Assembly (NCBI GenBank): GCA_947458455.1
Contig: CANGYJ010000007.1
Coordinates: forward strand, 248,001 to 312,000
Length of the DNA: 64,000 bases
Direction of reading: 5' to 3'
Origin: Verrucomicrobiaceae bacterium
GTDB taxonomy: Bacteria > Verrucomicrobiota > Verrucomicrobiia > Verrucomicrobiales > Verrucomicrobiaceae
Notes under the pieces: model-generated
What the model saw: only the letters and a program-made list of their open reading frames with translations
Told to the model about the DNA's origin: nothing
The model's database searches: none
Shown: positions 55,534-64,000 of the stretch, in pieces
Numbering within the stretch: the stretch's first letter is position 1
Layout: each line of letters begins with the position of its first letter
Program-made: the position numbers and the translations under genes

Positions 55534-57162
55534 ATGCGTTCCCTGATCTGTCTTCTTGCCTTCACCGCCTCCGCCATCGCGGCTGACAAGCCTCTGAACA
55601 TCCTGTTCTGCTTTGCGGATGACTGGGGGCGCTACGCGAGCGAGTATGCGAAGCATGAGAAATTCCCGTCGCCGAACCAGGTGGTGAAAACGCCGAACAT
55701 CGACCGCATCGCCCGCGAGGGAGCGCTTTTCAGCCGGGCGTATGTGAATGCGCCAAGTTGTACGCCGTGCCGCAGTGCGCTGAATTCGGGGCGCTACTTC
55801 TTCAACTGCGGTCGCGCGGCCATTTTGAATGGTGCGGTGTGGGACCCGGCGATCCCGAGCTTTCCGCTCGCGCTGAAGGACCAGGGCTACCACATCGGCA
55901 AGGCCTTCAAAGTGTGGGGCCCCGGCGAGCCGGGCGACGCGCCTTTTGGTGGCCAAGCGCATGCGTTTCAGAAGGCGGGCGGTCGCTTCAACAACTTCTC
56001 CGAAGAAGTCACGAAGATGGTCGCGGCGGGCAAAGCGGTCGAAGAGGCGAAAAACGAGCTCTATGCTGAGGTGCGCGGAAATTTTGACGACTTCCTCAAA
56101 GCACGGCCCAAAGGGGCGCCGTTCCTGTTCTGGCATGGACCGACGAACGTGCATCGCAAATGGGTCAAAGGCAGCGGCGAGGCGCTGTGGGGCATCCAGC
56201 CGGATGATTTGAAGGGCAAGCTGCCGAAACATCTGCCGGACGTGCCAGAGTTCCGCGAGGACTTTGGCAGTTACCTCGGCGAGATTCAGGCTTTCGATGC
56301 GCAGGTCGGTGTGTTGGTGAAAAGGCTCGAAGAAGAGGGCGAACTCGACAACACGATCATCGTCATCAGCGGCGATCACGGCGCTCCAGGCTTCCCCGGT
56401 GGTAAATGCAATCTCTACGACTTCGGCGTGAATGTGACGCTCGCCATCCGCTGGCCCGGTCAGCCCGGCGGACGCTACATCGAGGATTTTGTGAACCTGA
56501 TGGACCTCGCTCCCACTTTCATGGAAGTCGGCGGTGCGGCCATTCCGCCCGGCGTGAACGGCAAGAGCCTCGTTTCACTGATGAAGAGCGGCCAAAGTGG
56601 CAAGGTGGAGCCGGAACGTGATTGCGTCATCACCGGTCGCGAGCGCCACGTGAGCACCGCCCGCGAAGGCAACCTGCCTTACCCGCAGCGGGCACTGCGC
56701 AAAGACGGCTGGCTCTACATTCACAACTTCAAGCCTGAGCGCATGCCGATGGGCGACACCAAAAACCTCACCGACAGCTTCACGCCGGATCAGGACGCGC
56801 TCGAAAACAACACCTACGAGGCCTTTCCCGACATGGACAGCTCCCCGGCCAAGGCCTGGCTCATCGCCCACCGCAACGACTCGCAGTACAAATGGCACTT
56901 CGACTACGCCTTTGCCAAACGCCCGCAGGAAGAGCTCTACGACCTCCGCAAAGACCCAGACGCCACCATCAATCTCGCCACCGAAGCCACTTTTGCCGCC
57001 AAGAAGGCCGAAATGGCCGCCGAGCTCATGGCGAAGCTCAAAGCCGTCGGCGACCCCCGTGTGACGCAGGACCCGGTGCCCTTTGAACTGCCGCCCTACA
57101 CGCTCGACACGAAAAGCGATGCCAAGGGCAAAGGGAAGAAGGGCAAAAAGAAGGACGAGTGA
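55534..57162 (+). CDS. Exported formylglycine sulfatase
   Basis: The 542-residue protein has a signal peptide (MRSLICLLAFTASAIA). The metal-binding start is NILFCFADDWGR. The formylglycine motif CTPCR at 76-80 has the modifiable Cys and fits CxPxR, followed by GDHGAPGFPGGK. The lysine-rich tail (KGKGKKGKKKDE) is an uncommon end for sulfatases and may aid surface or polymer contact. It likely removes sulfate from polysaccharides, alongside nearby glycan-active genes. The maturation enzyme is not in view. Confidence 0.9.
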   Translation: MRSLICLLAFTASAIAADKPLNILFCFADDWGRYASEYAKHEKFPSPNQVVKTPNIDRIAREGALFSRAYVNAPSCTPCRSALNSGRYFFNCGRAAILNGAVWDPAIPSFPLALKDQGYHIGKAFKVWGPGEPGDAPFGGQAHAFQKAGGRFNNFSEEVTKMVAAGKAVEEAKNELYAEVRGNFDDFLKARPKGAPFLFWHGPTNVHRKWVKGSGEALWGIQPDDLKGKLPKHLPDVPEFREDFGSYLGEIQAFDAQVGVLVKRLEEEGELDNTIIVISGDHGAPGFPGGKCNLYDFGVNVTLAIRWPGQPGGRYIEDFVNLMDLAPTFMEVGGAAIPPGVNGKSLVSLMKSGQSGKVEPERDCVITGRERHVSTAREGNLPYPQRALRKDGWLYIHNFKPERMPMGDTKNLTDSFTPDQDALENNTYEAFPDMDSSPAKAWLIAHRNDSQYKWHFDYAFAKRPQEELYDLRKDPDATINLATEATFAAKKAEMAAELMAKLKAVGDPRVTQDPVPFELPPYTLDTKSDAKGKGKKGKKKDE

Positions 57163-57177
57163 TCGACGGAGATATAC

Positions 57178-57285
57178 TTCAACCATCAAAAATCGATTGC
57201 TCATCAATCGGCAATCCTAGGGGGCTCACGAAGCTTCGCTGTGCTCGATTGACGATTGATGAACAAGGATTGCTGATTGTTGAAG
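57178..57285. repeat. Inverted repeat, CTTCAACAATCAGCAATCC family
   Basis: Left arm 57178-57217 and right arm 57247-57285 are about 80 percent complementary over 39 bases, with CATCAATCG cores. The spacer is about 30 bases. It fills the 200-base gap between the sulfatase and the sigma factor. Confidence 0.75.
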
Positions 57286-57362
57286 TTTGGCAGCGGCGGT
57301 GCTCTGGCAGCTGAATTAGCCTTTTTTCAAATCGCCCCCAAGATAGGCGGTGGAGGTTCGTC

Positions 57363-57938
57363 ATGCGCGGCGAACACGCACTCATGGCTGAACCGCACAC
57401 CCTCTTCCTCGAAACCCTTCAGCGCTACGAGCGGCCTCTCATCCGCTATGCGCACGGCTACACGGGCGATCTGGAGGAGGCGCGAGACATCGTGCAGGAC
57501 GTGTTTGTGAAGCTCAGCCAGTGCCTCCACACCCTCGATCACGAGCGGCTGGCCCCCTGGCTCTTTACCGTCTGCCGAAACCGTGCGCTGGACCACCTGC
57601 GCAAACACCGCCGCCTCGTCGTCATGGAAACTCAAACACTCGACCTCGAAATGTCCGCCGATCCCTCGCCCCATGAGGAAATGGATCGCGCCGAGATCGC
57701 CACCACGCTCCGCCGCCTCATCGATACCCTGCCCACCCGCCAGCAGGAGGCCGTGCGGCTCAAATTCATCGCCGGGCTGGACTACCAGCAGATCAGCGCC
57801 GCGATGAAAACCAGCATCGGCAATGTCGGCTACCTCATCCACCACGGCGTGGCCGCCCTGCGCACGAAATGGCAGGCCATGGAAAACGAAGAACCCGCCC
57901 CCGGAAAGGCACGCAGCCCGGCGCTGGCCGCCGCGTGA
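57363..57938 (+). CDS. ECF-type RNA polymerase sigma factor
   Basis: The 191-residue protein has sigma region 2 (LIRYAHGYTGDLEEARDIVQDVFVKL, split here as read) and WLFTVCRNRALDHLRKH. Region 4 reads LPTRQQEAVRLKFIAGLDYQ and YQQISAAMKTSIGNVGYL. It resembles SigE/CarQ-like ECF factors, directing RNA polymerase to stress or envelope genes. Start at 57363 or at the in-frame ATG at 57384. Its stop is 38 bases before the vWA gene, whose N terminus resembles an anti-sigma domain, so the two form a regulatory pair. Confidence 0.88.
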   Translation: MRGEHALMAEPHTLFLETLQRYERPLIRYAHGYTGDLEEARDIVQDVFVKLSQCLHTLDHERLAPWLFTVCRNRALDHLRKHRRLVVMETQTLDLEMSADPSPHEEMDRAEIATTLRRLIDTLPTRQQEAVRLKFIAGLDYQQISAAMKTSIGNVGYLIHHGVAALRTKWQAMENEEPAPGKARSPALAAA

Positions 57939-57976
57939 ACCGGAACGATCAAAACTCAAAGATGAAGGATCAAACT

Positions 57977-60397
57977 ATGAAACACGAACAGATCACCGCC
58001 TGGGCTCTCGACGAGCTGAGCCCGCAGGAACGCGAGCAGATCGAGGCTGCGCTCCGTGAGAACCCGCAGATCAAGGCCAAGGCCGAGGAAACCAAGTCGT
58101 TCTGCGATTTGCTGACCCAGGAGCTGCGAGATGAATCCCTCGCATTCACTTCCGAGCAGCGCTCACGGCTGCAAACGATGCCGCCAGCGTCGAACATCAT
58201 CGTGCCATCTTCCGCGTCCAAACCGGTGCGTTGGAGCTTTACCTCCCGTTTTGGCTCGCTCGCCGCCGCAGCGGCCTGCGTGGCCGTAGGAGGCTATTGG
58301 ATGTATCCGTGGCTCAAGCCGGAAAAGGAACAGATCGTCGTAGCGGCGGTCGAAGAGGAGAAGCTATTCAAGGTAGGCGGTCCGCAGATCGGACAAAAAG
58401 CAGCCAGTGCTCCGATGGACTTGCTAGAGAGCCCTGCGGCACCCTCGTTTGGCAACATGCCTTTAAACGAGTCTTTGCGCTCACCCCTGCCTGGTCTGGC
58501 ATCCACGCCACTTCCCGCCGCCAAACCCGCCGAGTCCAACGTCACACTCACCGGAGCTAATACTTACGCAGGAGCTGTTTCGGTTAATGGGGGCACTTTG
58601 GAGGTCCGCTCGGGTAATGTGGTGGCCAGCAAGCAAAGGATGCTGGAGCTGAGTGGAGGCACGTTGGCGGCAGGCAAGGAACTCGCTGAAACGATGCAGT
58701 TTAAATCACCGCCGTTGTCCATGCCTGCTTCTCCGCCTGCACCACCTGCGGCACCGTTGGGCCTCCTAGCAGCCAATGTGACTGCCTCAGGCGGCCGGAC
58801 TGTGACGACGTCGGCTTCATCTGCAGTGCCGGTTGTTGAAGGCGCAGCGGGTCAAACACGCGCCTTTGAGCCTCCTCAGATTGCCGCAAGTTGGGCTGTC
58901 CAACGCGATCAAGTCGCCTCCACCGAATCCTACACCCGCATCCTCGAAAACGAGTTGATGGACGTGCGGCGTGAGCCGCTCTCGACCTTCTCGATTGATG
59001 TCGATACCGCATCGTATGCGAACGTGCGGCGCTTTCTGAACCAGAACATGTTGCCACCGGCGGACGCGGTGCGCCTGGAAGAGCTCATCAACTACTTCCC
59101 TGGTGACGAAGAAGGCCCTGCTGCCGATGCGAAAGAGCCCTTTGCCGCTCGTGTGGAGCTGGCGGCCTGCCCATGGCAGCCGCACCATCGCCTGGCACGC
59201 ATCGCCATTCAGGGGAAGCAGGCGCAAAAGGGCAGCAAGGCCAGCAACCTCGTCTTCCTCGTCGATGTCTCCGGCTCGATGGACGACCCGCAGAAGCTCC
59301 CGCTCGTGAAACAAAGCCTGTGCATGCTCGCCGAGCAGATGGGCGAGGGCGACCGCGTTTCGATGGTCACCTATGCCAGCGGTACAGCGGTCGTTTTGCC
59401 GCCCACGAACGGGGAAAACCGTCCGCAGATCATCGCCGCCGTCGATCAACTCCAGGCGAATGGCAGCACCAATGGCGCGGGCGGCTTGAAACTCGCCTAC
59501 GAGCAGGCGGTGGCCGGTTTCATCCAGGAAGGCATCAACCGCGTCATCCTCTGCACCGATGGCGATTTCAATGTGGGCATCAGCGATCCCGCCGAGCTGG
59601 AAAAATTCATCGCCGAGAAGGCCCGCAGCGGCGTTTTCCTCAGCGTGCTCGGCTTTGGCAGCGGCAACCTCAAGGATCGCACCATGGAAACCCTCGCCGA
59701 CAAGGGGAACGGCAACTACGCCTACATCGACGGCCTCGCCGAGGCACGCAAAGTGCTCGTCGAGCAGATGGCCGGCACGCTTGTCACCATCGCGAAGGAT
59801 GTGAAAGTGCAGATCGAGTTCAATCCCGCCCAGGTGCGAGCCTACCGCCTCATCGGCTACGAGAACCGCCTCCTCGCCAAAGAGGATTTCAATGATGACA
59901 CCAAGGACGCCGGCGAGATCGGCAGCGGCCATCGCGTCGTCGCTCTTTACGAACTGGTGCCCACCAATCTGCCGCCCGGCGTCGAGCCGGACCGCATCGT
60001 CGATACGCTCAAATACCAAACCCTCGCCTCGCCCACCTCGAAGGACCTCAACGAGGTCAAACCCGCTGCCACCACCGCTTTGGATGCCGCCGCCAGCAAG
60101 GAACTCATGACCGTGAAGCTCCGCTACAAGCAGCCCGAGGGCGAAACGAGCGCCAAGATCGAGCTTCCCGTCCTCGATGAAGGAAAAACGCTCGAAGCCG
60201 CCAGCGGCGAATTCCAATTCAGCGCCGCCGTGGCCGCGTTCGGCCTCCTGCTGCGCGATTCCAGTTACAAAGGCACGCTCACCTGGGAAGCCGTGCGCAA
60301 GCTGGCCCTCGCCGGCAAAGGCCCCGACAAGCTCGGCTACCGTGGCGAGTTCCTCCAGCTCATCGACAAGGCCGCCGGGCTGAAGCAGACCAAGTAG
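57977..60397 (+). CDS. Anti-sigma-like/vWA fusion protein with a PATR-like motif
   Basis: The 806-residue protein begins MKHEQITAWALDELSPQERE, like the cytoplasmic end of PVC anti-sigma factors but without the zinc motif. A single membrane helix (SLAAAAACVAVGGYWMYPWL) at about 91-111 follows. A low-complexity linker holds TLTGANTYAGAVSVNGGTL near 190-211, which resembles one autotransporter-associated beta-strand repeat. The YfbK-type N-terminal domain and a vWA domain with MIDAS DVSGSMDD near 430 then follow, and a DUF3520-like end. It would sense envelope state and bind the ECF sigma factor. The PATR motif is out of place. Confidence 0.88.
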   Translation: MKHEQITAWALDELSPQEREQIEAALRENPQIKAKAEETKSFCDLLTQELRDESLAFTSEQRSRLQTMPPASNIIVPSSASKPVRWSFTSRFGSLAAAAACVAVGGYWMYPWLKPEKEQIVVAAVEEEKLFKVGGPQIGQKAASAPMDLLESPAAPSFGNMPLNESLRSPLPGLASTPLPAAKPAESNVTLTGANTYAGAVSVNGGTLEVRSGNVVASKQRMLELSGGTLAAGKELAETMQFKSPPLSMPASPPAPPAAPLGLLAANVTASGGRTVTTSASSAVPVVEGAAGQTRAFEPPQIAASWAVQRDQVASTESYTRILENELMDVRREPLSTFSIDVDTASYANVRRFLNQNMLPPADAVRLEELINYFPGDEEGPAADAKEPFAARVELAACPWQPHHRLARIAIQGKQAQKGSKASNLVFLVDVSGSMDDPQKLPLVKQSLCMLAEQMGEGDRVSMVTYASGTAVVLPPTNGENRPQIIAAVDQLQANGSTNGAGGLKLAYEQAVAGFIQEGINRVILCTDGDFNVGISDPAELEKFIAEKARSGVFLSVLGFGSGNLKDRTMETLADKGNGNYAYIDGLAEARKVLVEQMAGTLVTIAKDVKVQIEFNPAQVRAYRLIGYENRLLAKEDFNDDTKDAGEIGSGHRVVALYELVPTNLPPGVEPDRIVDTLKYQTLASPTSKDLNEVKPAATTALDAAASKELMTVKLRYKQPEGETSAKIELPVLDEGKTLEAASGEFQFSAAVAAFGLLLRDSSYKGTLTWEAVRKLALAGKGPDKLGYRGEFLQLIDKAAGLKQTK

Positions 60398-60425
60398 CTT
60401 CGATTGGCAATCGAAGCCTCTTTTT
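60397..60425 (+). terminator. Rho-independent terminator after the vWA gene
   Basis: GCTTCGATT and AATCGAAGC form a perfect nine-base stem with GGC loop, followed by CTCTTTTTCG. The stem starts on the last base of the stop codon. The sequence is the same palindrome family found inside the sialidase end near 48228. Confidence 0.85.
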
Positions 60426-60436
60426 CGAACCTCACC

Positions 60437-60697
60437 TCACTTCACCTTCGTCGGCACCTTCACCTGCGGCACCGCGTTCGCTTCGAGCGAATGGACACTG
60501 CTCAAGCGGTGAAAAGCCCCCGTCTCAGCCACGCCACCAATCGAGAAGATGGGCATGAAGGATGCCTCCTGCGTGCGCAGATCCTTTGGACCCGAACGCA
60601 GCGGCGCGAGCATGATCGCCACGGCCGCCAAGGTAATCCCGGCGGCCAAAAGCTGGCTCTTGCTGGTGGAGCGGCGACTTTTCATGGTTGGTGTCAT
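60437..60697 (-). CDS. Small membrane protein of unknown function
   Basis: The 86-residue product (MTPTMKSRRSTSKSQLLAAG) has a basic start and one hydrophobic helix (LLAAGITLAAVAIMLAPL), then a short polar tail (SVHSLEANAVPQVKVPTKVK). It may be a single-pass or secreted peptide; ATG at 60685 is an alternative start. It is convergent with the vWA gene, ending just past its terminator. No family recognised, and coding is only moderately supported. Confidence 0.5.
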   Translation of the reverse strand: MTPTMKSRRSTSKSQLLAAGITLAAVAIMLAPLRSGPKDLRTQEASFMPIFSIGGVAETGAFHRLSSVHSLEANAVPQVKVPTKVK

Positions 60698-60779
60698 TTA
60701 GTTAACAAATCCAAAATAATCAACAACTACGGCCGCCTCTAGAGATTTTTGCTTGTGAGGGAGATTTTCTCCGGCAGCG

Positions 60780-61883
60780 ATGCCCTCAGTGATCTGGATT
60801 CTAACAGCAGGCTTCGGCGACGGGCATAACACAGCGGCACGCTCGGTGGCGGAGGCTCTCACACGCCTCCACCCCGATGAAAAAATCGAAGTCACCGATC
60901 TCATCAGTGAGGTGCTGCCTCGACTCTCCACCGTGCTCAAAGCGGCCTACCAAGTGGCTATCATCTATTGTCCGGCGGCCTGGAGGCTCACCTATAAGAT
61001 GCTGGGGAACCCGAAAATGACCGGCCCCGATGCCTCCTGGCAGCTCCCGCTCATCCGCGCCATCGAGCAAAAGATCGAGCGTGAACAGCCCCGCCTCATC
61101 ATCAGCACCTATCCCGTCTATTCGGCGATGCTCGCCGCCTTGCGATCCCACAGGAAAGTGCCGCCGCTCGTCACCGTCATCACGGATTCCGTCAGCGTGC
61201 ATCCCATCTGGGTCACCCAGCCGAGTGATCGCTTTTGCGTGGCCGATGACGAGACCCAGGAGGTGGTGGAAAAGCTGGGCGTGGCTCGTGAAAAAATCCG
61301 CGTCACCGGCTTCCCCGTGAGCCTCGCCTTCACCGAGCCTTTACCGCCTGATGCCCACGCACCTCATCAGCGCATCCTTTACCTGCCTTCCACGCCCGGC
61401 CGCCATGTTGCTGCGACGCTCGCGGCGCTACGTCCGCTGTTGCTCTCTGGAGTGAAGCTCACCCTCCCAGTCGGCAAGCACGGTTCGCGTCTCTACCATG
61501 TCTTGCGCCGCTTCACCGATTCGCTCCCGCCCGGCACCCTCGACATCATCGGCTGGACGCCGCGCATCCCCGAGTTTCTCCGCACGCATGATGTCGTCAT
61601 CTGCAAGGCCGGTGGAGCCATCCTGCATGAGGTCCTCGCCGCGAAAGTCCCCGCCGTGATCGATTACGTCGTCCCCGGCCAGGAGGAAGGCAATGCTGAG
61701 ATGCTCACCTCGCGTGCCTGCGGTATCCGCACCCACTCGCCCCAAGAAACCGCCGCCGCCGTCGAAAGCATCCTCACCAACGACGGAGCCGCCGGCCGTC
61801 GCATGCGAGCGAGCATGATCCCGCTCAGCGTGCCCGATGCCGCCCTGAAAACGGCCCAGGCCGCGCTCAAGCTCGCCAAGTAG
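60780..61883 (+). CDS. GT28-like glycosyltransferase (MurG/MGDG synthase type)
   Basis: The 367-residue GT-B enzyme opens MPSVIWILTAGFGDGHNTAA, the processive diacylglycerol glycosyltransferase/MGDG synthase start. It has a donor site region ICKAGGAILHEVLAAKVPA and QEEGNAEMLTSRACG. Such enzymes move sugars from UDP-sugars to diacylglycerol or lipid carriers at the membrane. There is no cluster of lipid genes. ATG at 60780 is the first of the frame. It ends 138 bases before the convergent NTF2-like gene. Confidence 0.87.
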   Translation: MPSVIWILTAGFGDGHNTAARSVAEALTRLHPDEKIEVTDLISEVLPRLSTVLKAAYQVAIIYCPAAWRLTYKMLGNPKMTGPDASWQLPLIRAIEQKIEREQPRLIISTYPVYSAMLAALRSHRKVPPLVTVITDSVSVHPIWVTQPSDRFCVADDETQEVVEKLGVAREKIRVTGFPVSLAFTEPLPPDAHAPHQRILYLPSTPGRHVAATLAALRPLLLSGVKLTLPVGKHGSRLYHVLRRFTDSLPPGTLDIIGWTPRIPEFLRTHDVVICKAGGAILHEVLAAKVPAVIDYVVPGQEEGNAEMLTSRACGIRTHSPQETAAAVESILTNDGAAGRRMRASMIPLSVPDAALKTAQAALKLAK

Positions 61884-62021
61884 CTGCCCCTTCGAATAAG
61901 AGGCCTCAAACGGGTCAGGAAATCTCTACCGACAGCAAATGGGGGTAGAAAAATCAAAGTCACAAATTTACTGCCACCCTTTTTCTGCCAGCCTCCCTGA
62001 GTTCTTATCCCCAGAGGAGCA

Positions 62022-62465
62022 TCACTTCACCACCGGCGGCAGCTTGCAGGACTGCCATGCTAGGAAGCGCCACTGGCCTTTCTCCTCACGCCAGACGGCC
62101 AGAAAGCTCAGCACCGCATCCATGCTCTTCCCCTCCGACTCCGCTTTCACATGCGCACGCCCCGTCATCAGCGCGATCCCCGGCGTGGGGAAGGTGAAGG
62201 TCTGCTCCTCGTAGTCGTAGCCCACATACTTTGTCTTCCCGGCACTCAAGATGTCGATGAACGACGCCTTCGTATCCACGACACCATTTGAGTGCGCATA
62301 ACGCAGCTCATCCGAAAAGATGCCATCGAGCTTCGCACGATCACCCGATTGCATCGCCGCCACACGGGCTTTGTCGGCCACTTGAACCGCCGCGAGGCTC
62401 GGATGATCCTCGGCGAAGGCTTGGAGTGTGATGAATAAGCAGAGGAAGGCGAGAATCGATTTCAT
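62022..62465 (-). CDS. Exported NTF2-like (DUF4440) protein
   Basis: The 147-residue protein has a signal peptide (MKSILAFLCLFITLQAFA). The mature domain is DUF4440: KARVAAMQSGDRAKLDGIFS, ELRYAHSNGVVDTKASFID and ALMTGRAHVKAE, ending LAVWREEKGQWRFLAWQSCK. It is the third NTF2-like exported protein in the window (see 24328 and 38948). The ATG at 62465 begins the signal peptide; 62489 is less likely. It stands alone and is divergent from the cytochrome gene at 62624. Confidence 0.87.
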   Translation of the reverse strand: MKSILAFLCLFITLQAFAEDHPSLAAVQVADKARVAAMQSGDRAKLDGIFSDELRYAHSNGVVDTKASFIDILSAGKTKYVGYDYEEQTFTFPTPGIALMTGRAHVKAESEGKSMDAVLSFLAVWREEKGQWRFLAWQSCKLPPVVK

Positions 62466-62623
62466 GGGTGGGCAGCCTGAACGTCCCATTCATGCTCCGC
62501 ATTGCAGAATTGAATCTCTAATGACTCAAGCAGGTTTCAGCGGCTCTTGGGCAAACCAATCTTCATATTCCCCGTCCAAACTTCTGTTCAGCGGACCTGT
62601 TGTGTGGCTAAACTTCGTCCTGC

Positions 62624-64000
62624 ATGCCTCGCTTTTTCTTTCTTCTCACCACTGGCAGCCTTCTCGCCGCGTTCGGCTCCCTGGCGCAAACTCCGTTTCC
62701 GCCCTCACCTGCGGAACTCGCGGTCGATCATGTGAAGCTCATTCGCGGCTTGGATGACGCGGCCTTGAAGCGTGGCGAGACGCTCTACAACACGCTTTGC
62801 ATCGCCTGCCATGGCACGCCTGAGAAAGCGGGATCGCTGCCGCTGTCCCGGGCGTTTTGGAAGGAACCTTTCAAGAATGGCGGTGACCTGCACGGCATCT
62901 ACCGCACGCTGACGACCGGTCTCGGTCTCATGCCGCCGTGGCCGATGCTGACGCCATCGCAGAAGTATGACGTGTCCCATTTTGTTCGCGAGAAGTTCGT
63001 GAAGCCGACCAATGCCACTGCTTACACACCCGTGTCGGACGAATACCTCGCCAAGCTGCCGAAGCCGCAGGGCGAGTTCGTCGAGACCGCAGAGATGAAG
63101 GAGTTCCAGCAAGGGTCAAAGTATCTGCGCATGGACTTCGGTCCGGCGCTGATGTGGACCGTGGAGGCCGCGACGGGTAATATCGCGTATAAAGGCATCT
63201 CCGTCCGGCTCGATGAAGGCGCGGGCGGCGTGAGCAAAGGTCGCGCATGGATGCTCTACGATCACGACACGATGCGTGTGGCGGCCGCCTGGGCGGGGGA
63301 CAAGTTTGTCGATTGGCGCGGCATCGCCTTCGATGGCTCCCACGGCACACACACGAAGATTGTTGGCGAAACGGCCTTCACCAACGCCAACGAACCCGCT
63401 TGGGCAAATCCAACCAATGGCGGCTACGACGATGATCGTGTGCTCGGTCTCGACAAAAAGCCCTACGGCCCGGTTTCTCGCTCCTGGATGCGTTTTGAAG
63501 GCCTCTCGCATCATGGTCAACGCGTGGTGCTGCATTACCGCATTGGTGCCACGAAGGTGCTGGAGTCGCCCGGGCTCGAAGTGAAGGCTGGGAAGCTCGT
63601 TTTCACGCGCACCCTCGAAATCGGCGCTGGCGACACGGCACTCGAAATGCGCATCGCAGACTCAAAACAACGCGTGACGAGTGATGGCGGCCAACTCGCC
63701 ATTGCAGCCGACTTTCATGTGCTGCGTGTGCCTGCACGAAAAGAGATGCAACGAATCACCGTGCGTATCGAGTCCAATTTGAAAGCACCCGCCGATCTGA
63801 AGCCGCTCACGCCGCCAAGCGATCTCGCCGCACTCACCCAAGGCTCCGCGCCGCAGTGGGCGGTGAGTTTGCCCGCCGGGAAAGGCAGCACCATCATTGG
63901 CGAGGGCATTGAGGCCGACACACTCGCGTTTCCTGACTCCGCAGGCAATCCCTGGCACACGCAGTGGCGGCCCGGTGGTCTCGATTTCTTCGCCGATGGC
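62624..64000 (+). CDS. DUF6797-type protein with N-terminal cytochrome c domain, partial
   Basis: The gene runs off the window at base 64000; 459 residues are visible. A signal peptide (MPRFFFLLTTGSLLAAFGSL) is followed by a class I cytochrome c domain with CIACH at 59-63 and a Met ligand in LMPPWPML. From about residue 160 the sequence (YLRMDFGPALMWTVEAATGN, FVDWRGIAFDGSHGTHTK) matches the large DUF6797 domain of PVC bacteria. This family combines electron transfer with a possibly glycan-active domain. No function is established. Confidence 0.85.
   Translation, partial: MPRFFFLLTTGSLLAAFGSLAQTPFPPSPAELAVDHVKLIRGLDDAALKRGETLYNTLCIACHGTPEKAGSLPLSRAFWKEPFKNGGDLHGIYRTLTTGLGLMPPWPMLTPSQKYDVSHFVREKFVKPTNATAYTPVSDEYLAKLPKPQGEFVETAEMKEFQQGSKYLRMDFGPALMWTVEAATGNIAYKGISVRLDEGAGGVSKGRAWMLYDHDTMRVAAAWAGDKFVDWRGIAFDGSHGTHTKIVGETAFTNANEPAWANPTNGGYDDDRVLGLDKKPYGPVSRSWMRFEGLSHHGQRVVLHYRIGATKVLESPGLEVKAGKLVFTRTLEIGAGDTALEMRIADSKQRVTSDGGQLAIAADFHVLRVPARKEMQRITVRIESNLKAPADLKPLTPPSDLAALTQGSAPQWAVSLPAGKGSTIIGEGIEADTLAFPDSAGNPWHTQWRPGGLDFFADG

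Overview
The window reads as chromosomal DNA of a Verrucomicrobiota bacterium, most like the Prosthecobacter/Verrucomicrobium group. This is an inference from gene content: paired DUF1549/DUF1553 and DUF1501 proteins with CxxCH motifs, an SHD1 domain, Tat-exported Gfo/Idh/MocA oxidoreductases, many secreted sialidase-like BNR proteins, a formylglycine sulfatase, DUF6797- and DUF1080-type proteins, a large Ig-repeat secreted protein, and abundant large palindromic repeats. The DNA is GC-rich. No rRNA, tRNA, CRISPR array, phage or transposase gene was recognised.

Layout. 1-7.3 kb: the start of an RND efflux pump, a BNR sialidase, two unknown exported or membrane proteins and a Gfo/Idh/MocA oxidoreductase. 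7.4-14.7 kb: squalene-hopene cyclase, then a Fur-family regulator with a palindromic operator and the suf Fe-S assembly genes (sufC, sufB, sufD). The suf run is interrupted by a broken DUF4177-like gene, a PIN-toxin/antitoxin pair and a mosaic repeat. 14.7-24.3 kb: exonuclease, alanine racemase, DUF1802, Uma2, methyltransferases, ceramidase-like hydrolase, tpiA, pgk and parB. 24.3-34.4 kb: a lipoprotein and two DUF1549-DUF1501 pairs on either side of divergent type II secretion genes gspK and gspE. 34.5-43.5 kb: argH, an antiporter gene fragment, sialidase, oxidoreductase and small exported proteins, then divergent oxyR and an exported katG. 43.7-52.9 kb: a giant secreted repeat protein, a gutted SMP-30 gene, and a cluster of two sialidases, a GxxExxY protein and a NanA/DapA-like lyase facing an AraC regulator. 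53-64 kb: recN, two cysteine-rich exported proteins, a sulfatase, an ECF sigma factor with an unusual anti-sigma/vWA protein, a GT28-like glycosyltransferase, an NTF2-like protein and the start of a cytochrome-c/DUF6797 protein.

The most striking feature is a set of large inverted repeats in several sequence families (3.4, 8.3, 8.5, 13.1-13.4, 16.5, 24.3, 48.2, 50.5, 51.0 and 57.2 kb). They lie between genes and also inside reading frames. Two add blocks to squalene-hopene cyclase, two form the hydrophobic core of signal peptides (24.3 and 50.5 kb), one supplies the stop codon of parB and one the C-terminal tail of a sialidase. They look like mobile palindromes repeatedly adopted as coding sequence.

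Functionally, the window combines oxidative-stress and iron-sulfur control (Fur/Suf, OxyR/KatG) with exported glycan degradation (sialidases, sulfatase, oxidoreductases, lyase) and housekeeping metabolism. All assignments come from reading the sequence and knowledge of families; no database search was run.
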